Assembly: GCA_023260615.1 (NCBI GenBank) | Contig: JALQUY010000073.1 | Location: 1 to 8,382 of the forward strand | DNA length: 8,382 nucleotides | Direction of reading: 5' to 3' | DNA from: Schleiferiaceae bacterium | Lineage (GTDB): Bacteria; Bacteroidota; Bacteroidia; Flavobacteriales; Schleiferiaceae | Part shown: piece after piece, positions 1 to 6,638 of the stretch | Position numbering within the stretch: the first letter of the stretch is position 1 | Layout of the letters: each line of letters opens with the position of its first letter | Translations under genes and position numbers: made by a program | The notes under the pieces: generated by a model | Seen by the model: only the letters and a program-made list of their open reading frames with translations | The model's database searches: none | What the model was told of the DNA's origin: nothing

Positions 1-746
1 ACAAAGGGATGTTCGGGCGACACGCCTGGCTGCAGAGGCAGTGGGCTCGCGAGGAGTTCCGTGAAATGCCAGTCACGCGCCCTCGGTTTGGCGCCTGGTG
101 CCATGGGCAGTCCTGTCACCGTGATGGGCCCGAGCGCCATTTTATCGCTGCGCGAAGCGCTGTACACGCAGCGAATCAGAAGCTTTGCGGCGGGCAGCAG
201 CAGGCTATCCGGCTCGGAGGTGACCGTCTCCCATGCCCCGTCCAGGCCCCAGCTGAGTGCGTAGCGATGGTCCGCCTGGTGCGCTAGTGCGACGGAAAGC
301 GCCGTAGAGGACCGGTCCAATAGTCCCGGGGGCGACGTGGCCAATCGCTGCTCATCGGCCGGGCTCAAGCGCCAGAGTTCTATGCGGTCCTCCGTCTTGC
401 CCACCCGCAGTATTAGGTAGCTCTCGCCCGCGTCCGACTCCCACTGCAGCTCCAGGTAGTTGCTACTGCTTGGATTGAACTCCATCTCAATGTCCAGCTG
501 GTACGTCTCCTGTGCTAGAGACGGCAGGCGCCGCTCCATTTCGGACTGTCCCCCCGTCGGCGCATCCAAATGCACCATCGGACCTCCCCAGCGAAAATGC
601 GCAGTCGCCCCCTGGCAGAGGAGGCTGTCTGCATGGGTCCAGGTGAGAAGCTCGTAGGACTGCGCCCGAGCCATGGTTGGCGGGACGCAGAAAAGGAGAA
701 TTAGAGCCCATCGGGCGGGCCGGCGCAAAGTGGCTGAATTCGGCAT
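1..746 (-). CDS. Secreted surface protein, lamin-tail type (N-terminal part, runs off window)
   Basis: The reading frame is open from an ATG at 746 to the left edge, giving 248 codons plus two bases with no stop. An in-frame TAA lies 21 bases upstream of the ATG, so the start is well bounded. Residues 8-29 form a signal peptide: arginines (LRRPAR), a hydrophobic core (WALILLFCVPP), then a likely cleavage site near ARA-Q. Residues 30-212 resemble, from memory of the family, the N-terminal domain of large Bacteroidota surface proteins: a W-x-H opening, then FRWGG, then DIEMEFNPSSSNYLEL at about 85-100, then IRCVYSASRSDKMALGPITV at about 191-210. The last visible stretch, WHFTELLASPLPLQPG (226-241), resembles the opening of a lamin-tail domain (usually I-x-E-I-M-A-D-P-x-P), so such a domain should begin at the edge. 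The product is probably exported, perhaps by the type IX system, but the C-terminal sorting domain would lie outside. It uses CTA five times and ATA twice, codons absent from neighbouring asd. The family call is inference. Confidence 0.72.
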   Translation of the reverse strand, partial: MPNSATLRRPARWALILLFCVPPTMARAQSYELLTWTHADSLLCQGATAHFRWGGPMVHLDAPTGGQSEMERRLPSLAQETYQLDIEMEFNPSSSNYLELQWESDAGESYLILRVGKTEDRIELWRLSPADEQRLATSPPGLLDRSSTALSVALAHQADHRYALSWGLDGAWETVTSEPDSLLLPAAKLLIRCVYSASRSDKMALGPITVTGLPMAPGAKPRARDWHFTELLASPLPLQPGVSPEHPF

Positions 747-755
747 AGGAGGTGG

Positions 756-763
756 TATTTTTG
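756..763 (+). promoter_or_regulatory. Possible -7 promoter element for asd
   Basis: TATTTTTG matches the Bacteroidota -7 consensus TAnnTTTG exactly and lies 27 bases before the asd ATG, in the 44-bp gap between divergent genes. No convincing TTG -33 element is visible about 20 bases upstream, where the start of the minus-strand gene lies. The match is therefore suggestive only. Confidence 0.3.
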
Positions 764-790
764 CGCAGAATTACACATCTACTGTCAGTT

Positions 791-1789
791 ATGCGTTTAG
801 CTCTGGTTGGTGCCACCGGTATGGTTGGCGAAGTCATGCGCGCCGTTCTTGCGGAGCGAAATCTGCCCATCACGGATTTTATTCCGGTGGCCTCTGCAAA
901 GTCCGCGGGCCAAACCTTAACCTGGCAAGGAAAAGACTACACCGTGGTGACTCCGGAAGAAGCCGTGGCTCTTAAGCCGGACGTGGCCATTTTTTCGGCG
1001 GGGGGCGAGACCTCGCTCACCTGGGCTCCCAAATTTGCCGAAACCGGCTGCTACGTCATCGACAACTCCAGCGCATGGCGCATGGAGCCCCAGATTCCCT
1101 TGGTGGTCCCCGAGGTCAACCCCGAGGCGCTGGACATGGATTCGCGCATCATCGCCAATCCCAACTGCTCCACCATCCAACTGGTCATGGTGCTCAAGCC
1201 TCTTCACGCCCTCTACCCCATTAAGCGCGTGATTGTCAGCACCTACCAAAGTGTGACGGGCACCGGGAAGGCCGCCGTGGACCAGCTCGAAAACGAACGT
1301 CAAGGCCGCGAAGGCGCCATGGTCTACCCCTACGCCATCGACAAAAACTGCTTGCCCCATTGCGACGTCTTCTTGGACAATGCCTACACCAAGGAGGAGA
1401 TGAAGCTCACGCACGAAACCAAAAAGATCCTGAACGACGCGTCCGTCTTAGTTTCTGCGACGGCGGTGCGGGTTCCCGTTCAAGGCGGACATTCCGAAGC
1501 GGTCAACATTGAATTTGCCGGCGAGCGCCCTTCCATGGAGGCGGTCCGTGCCTGCTTGCGCGATTTCCCCGGCGTCACCGTTTTGGACGATCCTTCCACA
1601 AAATCCTACCCCATGCCCCGCTTTGCAGAGGGTCAAGACGACGTCTTTGTGGGCCGAATTCGGGCCGATCACAGCCACCCCCAAGCCCTGAACTGCTGGA
1701 TTGTGGCCGACAATTTGCGCAAAGGCGCCGCCACCAACGCGGTCCAAATTGCAGAAGAATTGCTGCGCCGAGGAAAACTTCAGGCCTGA
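791..1789 (+). CDS. asd: Aspartate-semialdehyde dehydrogenase
   Basis: The 332-residue product is the usual length for this enzyme. It converts aspartyl-4-phosphate to aspartate-4-semialdehyde with NADPH in the cytoplasm, the branch point to lysine/diaminopimelate, threonine and methionine. The N-terminus MRLALVGATGMVG carries the Rossmann dinucleotide-binding loop GATGMVG (residues 7-13). DNSSAWRM lies at 91-98. The catalytic cysteine is Cys126 in NPNCST. The VPVQGGHSEAVN segment (228-239) supplies the conserved active-site histidine, His234. The C-terminal RIRAD...NCWIVADNLRKGAATNAVQIAE block is typical. The ATG at 791 was chosen because the Rossmann strand begins directly after it; a GTG at 752 would add 13 residues of no recognisable value. 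No Shine-Dalgarno sequence precedes the ATG. The next gene starts 53 bases downstream with no clear terminator between, so some read-through is possible, though the functions are unrelated. Confidence 0.97.
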   Translation: MRLALVGATGMVGEVMRAVLAERNLPITDFIPVASAKSAGQTLTWQGKDYTVVTPEEAVALKPDVAIFSAGGETSLTWAPKFAETGCYVIDNSSAWRMEPQIPLVVPEVNPEALDMDSRIIANPNCSTIQLVMVLKPLHALYPIKRVIVSTYQSVTGTGKAAVDQLENERQGREGAMVYPYAIDKNCLPHCDVFLDNAYTKEEMKLTHETKKILNDASVLVSATAVRVPVQGGHSEAVNIEFAGERPSMEAVRACLRDFPGVTVLDDPSTKSYPMPRFAEGQDDVFVGRIRADHSHPQALNCWIVADNLRKGAATNAVQIAEELLRRGKLQA

Positions 1790-1842
1790 TTCTTGTTAAA
1801 CAATTGTGCGCTTGACGCGTCATATCCCTAAACGCGAACGAT

Positions 1843-4314
1843 TTGAAACACGTTAAACTCCTTTTCGCCCTCCTGCTGAGCCTTGGTTCTTGGGGGCTAT
1901 CGGCCCAAATAACCGTCACCGGCCAGGTGGTCGATGCCGAATCCAACGAGCCCATCATCGGCGCCGTGATTTCCACCATGCAGATGAATGGCGGCGACCG
2001 CCCCAGCATCAAACCCGTGGGATACACCAATGCGGAAGGGGATTTTTCCGTGACCTTGCCCAGTGGAACGCGTGGCTTTTCCATTTCCTCTTTTGGGTAT
2101 ACCGCCCTGCGCCAAAGCTTGCAAGGCACCTCCGGGGTGCAAGTGAATTTGGGCGTTCTCAAGCTCACCTTGGATGCCTCCGTGGTCCTTCAGCAGGCCG
2201 ATGTTGTGTCTGAAGGCCCCGCTATGCTCAACGGTTTGGACCGAAAAGTCTACGACGTAGCCGGCGACCTCCAAGTGGCCAGCGGTACGGGTACCGACAT
2301 CCTCCGCCAAGTGCCCAACGTCACCATGGACATCGATGGCAATGTGGCCCTTCGCGGCGATGAAAACGTGACCATTCTGATCGATGGCCGCCCCGCCTCT
2401 CTCATGGGCTACCAGGGCACCAATGCCTTTGACCGACTGCCCGCAGGTATGGTGCAGCGCGTAGAAGTCATCACCAACCCCGGCGCTAAATTTGACGCTC
2501 AAGGCACGGGCGGTATCATTAACATCGTCACGAAAAAAGGACGCGAACTGCCTCTGAACGGCGCCATTCAGGCGGGTATTGGCACCCGAAACAAGTACAA
2601 TTTGGGCGGCAACGTGTCCATTCCTGTGGGCAAAGTGCGCATCAATGCCTCCATTGGCGCGGACGACCGTCAAATGTCTTCGGGCGGCTACACCTACCGA
2701 ACCTACTACTTCCCCGATTCCACCTACCGGACGTCGGAAGAATCGCTCGGATTGCGTCATGACATCGGTACCAATGCGCGTCTGGGCTTGGATTGGAACC
2801 TCAAGGACAAGCACCAAGTGGGGGTTTCCTTTGGCATGGACCAGCGCAGTGGAACGGATTGGGATTCGGCTTCCTTTGAGAACATTGGCAAGGACGGCAT
2901 TCCTGCCGGAGCCGTTCAATTCAAGGACCAAACCAGCAGCCGCTCCAACCAAAACCTCTCCTTCCGCTACGAACGCAAGTTTGCCGACGAAAACAAGAAG
3001 TGGACTGCGGACGCCAACTACTCTTGGGGCGAGGATCACGACGTGGAGGATAACTTCTTCACGACCGATCCGTTGTACCCCACCGCATTTACGTTTGGCG
3101 CTTACCTCCAACGCTTTGATGTGCCTGGAAATTCCAAGCGCTTGAACCTTCAGTCGGACGTCGAATGGCCTCTGAACGACAAAGCACGTGTGGATTTTGG
3201 ATGGCGCACATCGTCTAGCGCCAATGTGGAAGTGCGTTCGGCTAGCCAATTGCTCGAGCCGGTTTCCTCCAGCTTCTTGACCGATACCCTGCGCAGTTTC
3301 TTCACGGACATGAGCCAGTTGAACCATGCGGCCTACGCCACCTATGGCTATGTTTTCTCGTCCAAGTGGAAAGGCCAAGTCGGCCTGCGCTACGAAACGG
3401 CTTTGGTCAACATTGTGTTGAAGGACAGTACGACGCTCCAACGCTCTTATCCCGGCCTCTTCCCCAGCGCCTACCTCACGTACAGCCCCCGAAAAGGCTT
3501 GGATTTGCAGGCGAGCTACTCCATGCGTGTCAACCGTCCCGACGGCCACTGGGGAGGCAGCTTGAACCCCAATATCGACTACTCCAACCCGAGCGGCCTT
3601 CGCAAGGGCAACCCCGACCTCAAACCCGAATACACCCACTCCATGGAGTTCAACGTGGTGCAGTTTGGCCGTTGGGGCTCACTCTCCGGATCCGCCTACG
3701 GCCGCCACACGATCAACATGATGTCTCGCTACATGGAGCCTCTTCCTAGTGGCGTATTGATGATGACCTGGTTGAACTTCAACACCCGCGATAACGTCGG
3801 TCTGAGCACCAATGCCATGTTGCGCTTCAACAAAAATGTCCAGCTCCAAGCCTCGGCCGATGCCTTCTACTCGGTCATCAACGGCACGAACGTTTCAGGC
3901 AACTTGACGCAAGGCGGTTTTGGATGGCAAGGGCGTAGCAACCTCATGCTCAATTTGCCCAAAGAGCAACAAATTCAGATCACCTACAACCAATGGGGCT
4001 CTGGCCCTACCGGTCAGGGCTTCCGTCGCGGAATTCAGTTCATTGACTTAGGCTACAAGGTGGACTTCCTCAATAAACATTGGACCCTGTCTGCGCGTTT
4101 AAGCGATGTGTTTAACCAACGCCGCTTCCGCTACGATCAATACACCCCATTGTTGGATGTTGAGTTCATGCGTCGTCGCGAGAGCCGAATTGGCTTCCTC
4201 ACCTTGCAGTACAACTTCGGCAAGCCCGAACGCTCCCGCGGGGGCCGTGGCGGTCGCCCCGGAGGCATGGGTCAAGGCATGGACATGGGAGGTGGCGCCG
4301 ATATGGATTTGTAA
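1843..4314 (+). CDS. TonB-receptor-like outer-membrane beta-barrel protein
   Basis: This 823-residue protein starts at TTG. No ATG occurs in frame between the upstream TGA (1813-1815) and that TTG, and only this start yields a signal peptide (MKHVKLLFALLLSLGSWGLSA, cleavage before Gln22). Residues 23-103 form a carboxypeptidase-regulatory-like beta sandwich (ITVTGQVVDAESNEPIIGA... GFSISSFGYTAL). Residues about 130-232 are the plug: DILRQVPNVTMDIDGNVALRG, ILIDGRP, then RVEVITNPGAKFDAQGTGGIINIVTKKG. Residues about 240-795 are the barrel, with YSMRVNRPD and NPDLKPEYTHSMEFN typical of the outer-membrane beta-barrel family 3 group. The last strand ends in LTLQYNF. A 28-residue tail (796-823) follows, rich in Gly, Arg and Met. 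The substrate cannot be inferred: no SusD-like partner, siderophore gene or metal regulator is nearby. Its stop codon overlaps the start of msrA (TAATG), suggesting coupled translation. Confidence 0.92.
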   Translation: MKHVKLLFALLLSLGSWGLSAQITVTGQVVDAESNEPIIGAVISTMQMNGGDRPSIKPVGYTNAEGDFSVTLPSGTRGFSISSFGYTALRQSLQGTSGVQVNLGVLKLTLDASVVLQQADVVSEGPAMLNGLDRKVYDVAGDLQVASGTGTDILRQVPNVTMDIDGNVALRGDENVTILIDGRPASLMGYQGTNAFDRLPAGMVQRVEVITNPGAKFDAQGTGGIINIVTKKGRELPLNGAIQAGIGTRNKYNLGGNVSIPVGKVRINASIGADDRQMSSGGYTYRTYYFPDSTYRTSEESLGLRHDIGTNARLGLDWNLKDKHQVGVSFGMDQRSGTDWDSASFENIGKDGIPAGAVQFKDQTSSRSNQNLSFRYERKFADENKKWTADANYSWGEDHDVEDNFFTTDPLYPTAFTFGAYLQRFDVPGNSKRLNLQSDVEWPLNDKARVDFGWRTSSSANVEVRSASQLLEPVSSSFLTDTLRSFFTDMSQLNHAAYATYGYVFSSKWKGQVGLRYETALVNIVLKDSTTLQRSYPGLFPSAYLTYSPRKGLDLQASYSMRVNRPDGHWGGSLNPNIDYSNPSGLRKGNPDLKPEYTHSMEFNVVQFGRWGSLSGSAYGRHTINMMSRYMEPLPSGVLMMTWLNFNTRDNVGLSTNAMLRFNKNVQLQASADAFYSVINGTNVSGNLTQGGFGWQGRSNLMLNLPKEQQIQITYNQWGSGPTGQGFRRGIQFIDLGYKVDFLNKHWTLSARLSDVFNQRRFRYDQYTPLLDVEFMRRRESRIGFLTLQYNFGKPERSRGGRGGRPGGMGQGMDMGGGADMDL

Positions 4315-4895
4315 TGAAATTTTGGGCTATTCCCTTCCTTGTTAGCGTACTGAGCGCCTGCCAATCCTCTGCGCAGCCTGCCAGTTTTGCTGAACCTCAA
4401 CCTACCGATACCACCATGGAAAAAGCTATTCTCGCCAGCGGCTGCTTTTGGGGCACCGAGTACTTCCTTCAACGCATCGATGGCGTTATCTCCACAACGG
4501 TAGGCTACACCGGCGGCCATGTGGAAAACCCCACCTACGAACAAGTATGCACCAAGCGCACCGGACACTACGAAGCCACAGAAGTCGTTTTCGATCCTTC
4601 CGTTACGGACTACGAGACGGTGCTTCGGATGTTTTTTGAAACGCACGACCCTACCCAACGAAACGGCCAAGGCCCCGACATTGGTCCCCAGTACCGCAGT
4701 GCCGTATTCTACTTGAACGAGGAGCAAAAAGCGACTGCTGAAATGCTCATTGGCCTGCTCCGTGCAAAAGGCTATGACGTGGCTACGGAGGTGCTCCCCG
4801 CTGCCGTTTTCTACCCAGCCGAAAACTACCACCAGGACTACTACAACCACAAAGGCAGCACTCCCTACTGCCACGGCTACAGGTCTTTGTTTTAA
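4314..4895 (+). CDS. msrA: Exported lipoprotein peptide-methionine (S)-S-oxide reductase MsrA
   Basis: This 193-residue enzyme reduces methionine-S-sulfoxide in proteins. The catalytic cysteine is Cys44 in GCFWG. The GYTGGHVENPTYEQVCTKRTGHYEA block (64-88) is the family signature. A distal cysteine, Cys186 in PYCHGY, is the likely resolving residue before a short C-terminus (YRSLF). Residues 1-16 form a lipoprotein signal peptide with the lipobox LSAC; Cys16 would be lipidated. The next residues (QSSAQ) lack the acidic surface-export signal of Bacteroidota lipoproteins, so a periplasm-facing position is more likely than the cell surface. A linker (17-34) leads to a second ATG at Met35 (4416), just before the catalytic domain, where a cytosolic form could begin. 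The first ATG shares its A with the TAA of the upstream receptor gene, so translation is probably coupled. Which electron donor would serve it outside the cytoplasm is not shown by this window. Confidence 0.95.
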   Translation: MKFWAIPFLVSVLSACQSSAQPASFAEPQPTDTTMEKAILASGCFWGTEYFLQRIDGVISTTVGYTGGHVENPTYEQVCTKRTGHYEATEVVFDPSVTDYETVLRMFFETHDPTQRNGQGPDIGPQYRSAVFYLNEEQKATAEMLIGLLRAKGYDVATEVLPAAVFYPAENYHQDYYNHKGSTPYCHGYRSLF

Positions 4896-4981
4896 AGGGC
4901 TTTTGGGAGTTAGTTTCTTGTTGAAAACTCTTGTCCCAAGGCGGATGAAATGCTAGTGGCAGCCTGTATCTTGGCTAGTCC

Positions 4982-6052
4982 ATGGCGGCATTGCACTACC
5001 CTTTAGAGCAGCACATTTTCCACCTTCTTTTTCAGGAAGATAGTGTGGATGTGCCCGGTTTTGGCCGCTTGGAAGCGCAACGCTTTGGAGCTGAAATTCA
5101 GCTGCAGTCGGGCCTCTTTTTGCCGCCGGCTCGCCGCCTTAGCTTCACTCCGGTAGCAGGCCCAAGTCAAGTGCTCATCAACCACCTCGGCCGATTTGAA
5201 GGCCTGTCTGCCTCTCAAGCTCAGACCGCCATAGCAGCTACCGTCAATACGTGGAACCGTCAATTGCTGGAAGGCAAGCGTCTTCGCTTAGATGGCATTG
5301 GCTCTTTCTCCAAGACGGGCCTCCAATGGGTTTTTCAAGCGGCCATTGAAAGCAACTTCTTGCCTGAAGCCTACGGTCTGCCCATTTTCCGTGTGACGCC
5401 CTTGGCTCAACGCCATCAGCCTACTCAGGAAATTGGCTACACCCTTCCCCTTCCTCAAGTCCAGCGCCGCCGTGAACAATGGCTCGCTCCCTTGCGTGCC
5501 GCTGCAGTCGTTACGGGCGCCGTGAGTTTGCTGGCTTTGGGCACCACCAAATCGGACTTCCGCGACTTTGTTCAGAACGCTTCATTCCGTCCGCAATGGG
5601 AGGAATGGGTCGACAATGTTCAAACCTGGTTTGAGCCCAACGCTGAAGAGGTAGCGGTGGCCGACACCTTTGGCCAACAATCCGTGCCAGCACTCACCTT
5701 TGACGATGCTGCGGTTGAGGCCCCAGAAGTGCTCGTAACGGAGCTTCCCAAAGAGGTGCGTGCAGTTGCAGAACCAGCGACTAAGACCGAAGTGGATAAG
5801 CCTGCTTCCCCCAAGACCGCTGGTGTTTCTGAGGGTTCCTTTGCGCTAGTCGTGGGGGCCTTCTCCGACGTGGAAAATGCCCACCGCTTGGTTAAGACCC
5901 TGAACGACGCTGGCTACCCTGCTAAAGTCCTTGAAGCCAAAGTCGGCTTGACCAAAGTGGCCCTTCGTACCTTTGCCAACCGAGAAGCTGCGCAAGCAGC
6001 GAAGGAAGAGGCCAAAGCGGCCTTCCCTGCGGTTTGGATTTACAGTGAATGA
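4982..6052 (+). CDS. HU-CCDC81 and SPOR domain membrane protein
   Basis: This 356-residue protein has a three-part plan seen in many Bacteroidota. Residues about 5-140 are two tandem HU-CCDC81-type bacterial domains related to the HU/IHF fold; VPGFGRLEAQRFGAE (24-38) and RLRLDGIGSFSKT (100-112) carry the G-x-G/F signatures of the first and second. A basic stretch (QRRREQWLAPLR, 161-172) precedes a single membrane span (about 172-188), so by the positive-inside rule the HU-like part is cytoplasmic. An acidic, low-complexity linker (about 220-283) then leads to a C-terminal SPOR domain (about 285-355: GSFALVVGAFSDVENAHRLVKTL... WIYSE), which in other proteins binds peptidoglycan stripped of stem peptides at division sites. 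The protein may thus link DNA or a cytoplasmic partner to the cell wall; that is inference. The ATG lacks a Shine-Dalgarno sequence. The end overlaps the thioesterase start by four bases (ATGA). Confidence 0.88.
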   Translation: MAALHYPLEQHIFHLLFQEDSVDVPGFGRLEAQRFGAEIQLQSGLFLPPARRLSFTPVAGPSQVLINHLGRFEGLSASQAQTAIAATVNTWNRQLLEGKRLRLDGIGSFSKTGLQWVFQAAIESNFLPEAYGLPIFRVTPLAQRHQPTQEIGYTLPLPQVQRRREQWLAPLRAAAVVTGAVSLLALGTTKSDFRDFVQNASFRPQWEEWVDNVQTWFEPNAEEVAVADTFGQQSVPALTFDDAAVEAPEVLVTELPKEVRAVAEPATKTEVDKPASPKTAGVSEGSFALVVGAFSDVENAHRLVKTLNDAGYPAKVLEAKVGLTKVALRTFANREAAQAAKEEAKAAFPAVWIYSE

Positions 6053-6567
6053 AGCAGAAACGCGCCTCAGAATCTCTCTCCGTCATGACGGAGATTGTTC
6101 TTCCCAACGACACCAACAATTTGAACAACCTCTTCGGAGGCCAGCTCCTCAGTTGGATGGACCGCTGTGCGGCTATTTCCGCGCACCGCCATTGCCGTCG
6201 CACCGTAGTCACGGCTTCGGTCAACCACGTGTCCTTCAAGCAAGCCATTCCACAGGGTGCCATTGTCACGATGGAAGCCAAAGTAAGCCGCTCCTTCACT
6301 TCCTCTATGGAGATTTTTGTGGATGTCTTTACGGAGGATCAGCGCGGCTCTGGCGAACGCACCAAGTGCAACGAGGCGATCTATACGTTTGTGGCTGTGG
6401 ATCAATTGGGCAATCCCATTGAAGTTCCTGCCGTTCTGCCCGAATCCGACGAAGAAAAAGCGCGTTTTGATGGGGCTTTGCGCCGCCGTCAACTTGCGTT
6501 GATTCTCTCCGGAAAAATGAAGCCCGACGAGGCTACGGAGCTGAAAGCACTCTTCTTCCCGAGCTAA
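6049..6567 (+). CDS. Hotdog-fold acyl-CoA thioesterase
   Basis: The 172-residue protein hydrolyses acyl-CoA to free acid and CoA, by family membership (YciA/BFIT-like hotdog thioesterases, cytoplasmic). The diagnostic segment is NNLNNLFGGQLLSWMD (23-38), where the GG lies in the central hotdog helix and Asp38 sits at the position of the usual catalytic aspartate. ASVNHVSFKQAIPQGAIV (about 61-78) is the second conserved strand pair. The C-terminal about 35 residues (from PESDEEKARFDGALRRRQ) form the charged helical extension common in this group. The acyl-chain preference cannot be read from sequence. The start codon overlaps the stop of the SPOR gene (ATGA), so the two are co-transcribed and probably translationally coupled. 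Confidence 0.93.
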   Translation: MKQKRASESLSVMTEIVLPNDTNNLNNLFGGQLLSWMDRCAAISAHRHCRRTVVTASVNHVSFKQAIPQGAIVTMEAKVSRSFTSSMEIFVDVFTEDQRGSGERTKCNEAIYTFVAVDQLGNPIEVPAVLPESDEEKARFDGALRRRQLALILSGKMKPDEATELKALFFPS

Positions 6568-6585
6568 GTTGCGTTTGCTTGTGCG

Positions 6586-6616
6586 GGCCTTTTGCACCGC
6601 GCTTCAAAGGCCTTTT
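6586..6616 (+). terminator. Possible terminator after the thioesterase gene
   Basis: GGCCTTTTG (6586-6594) can pair with CAAAGGCC (6605-6612) with one bulged T and a 10-base loop. TTTT then AAAA follows. It lies 19 bases after the thioesterase stop, in the 71-bp convergent gap. The U-run is short and there is no matching U-run on the minus strand, so it would be a modest terminator for the plus strand only. Confidence 0.4.
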
Positions 6617-6638
6617 AAAACCCCATTGCCTAGCCCTC

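Noticed and set aside
747..790. A GTG start at 752 for asd, with AGGAGG at 747-752 as its Shine-Dalgarno sequence.
   Set aside because: The AGGAGG overlaps the GTG itself, so spacing is impossible, and the 13 added residues precede the usual Rossmann start. It is also 38 bases from the ATG at 791, too far to serve that start.
487..873. A 128-codon minus-strand frame crossing the asd start.
   Set aside because: It overlaps asd and the signal-peptide-bearing surface gene in another frame. The frame starting at 746 has the signal peptide and family-like motifs, so this one is a shadow.
1897..3639. A 580-codon open frame on the minus strand inside the receptor gene.
   Set aside because: It is antisense to a clearly recognisable receptor over its whole length, and its translation shows no domain, signal peptide or membrane plan. 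Codon bias on the plus strand suppresses stops in this antisense frame.
4905..4930. A hairpin after msrA (GAGTT...TTC with GAAAACTC).
   Set aside because: The stem is AT-rich with a three-base bulge and lacks a following T-run, so it is not a convincing terminator.
4967..4974. TATCTTGG as a -7 promoter element for the SPOR gene.
   Set aside because: It has one mismatch to TAnnTTTG, sits only seven bases from the ATG, and has no suitably spaced TTG upstream.
5003..5263. Minus-strand frames inside the SPOR gene and the thioesterase gene (for example 5003-5263 and 6067-6597).
   Set aside because: They lie antisense to well-supported genes and show no family features.
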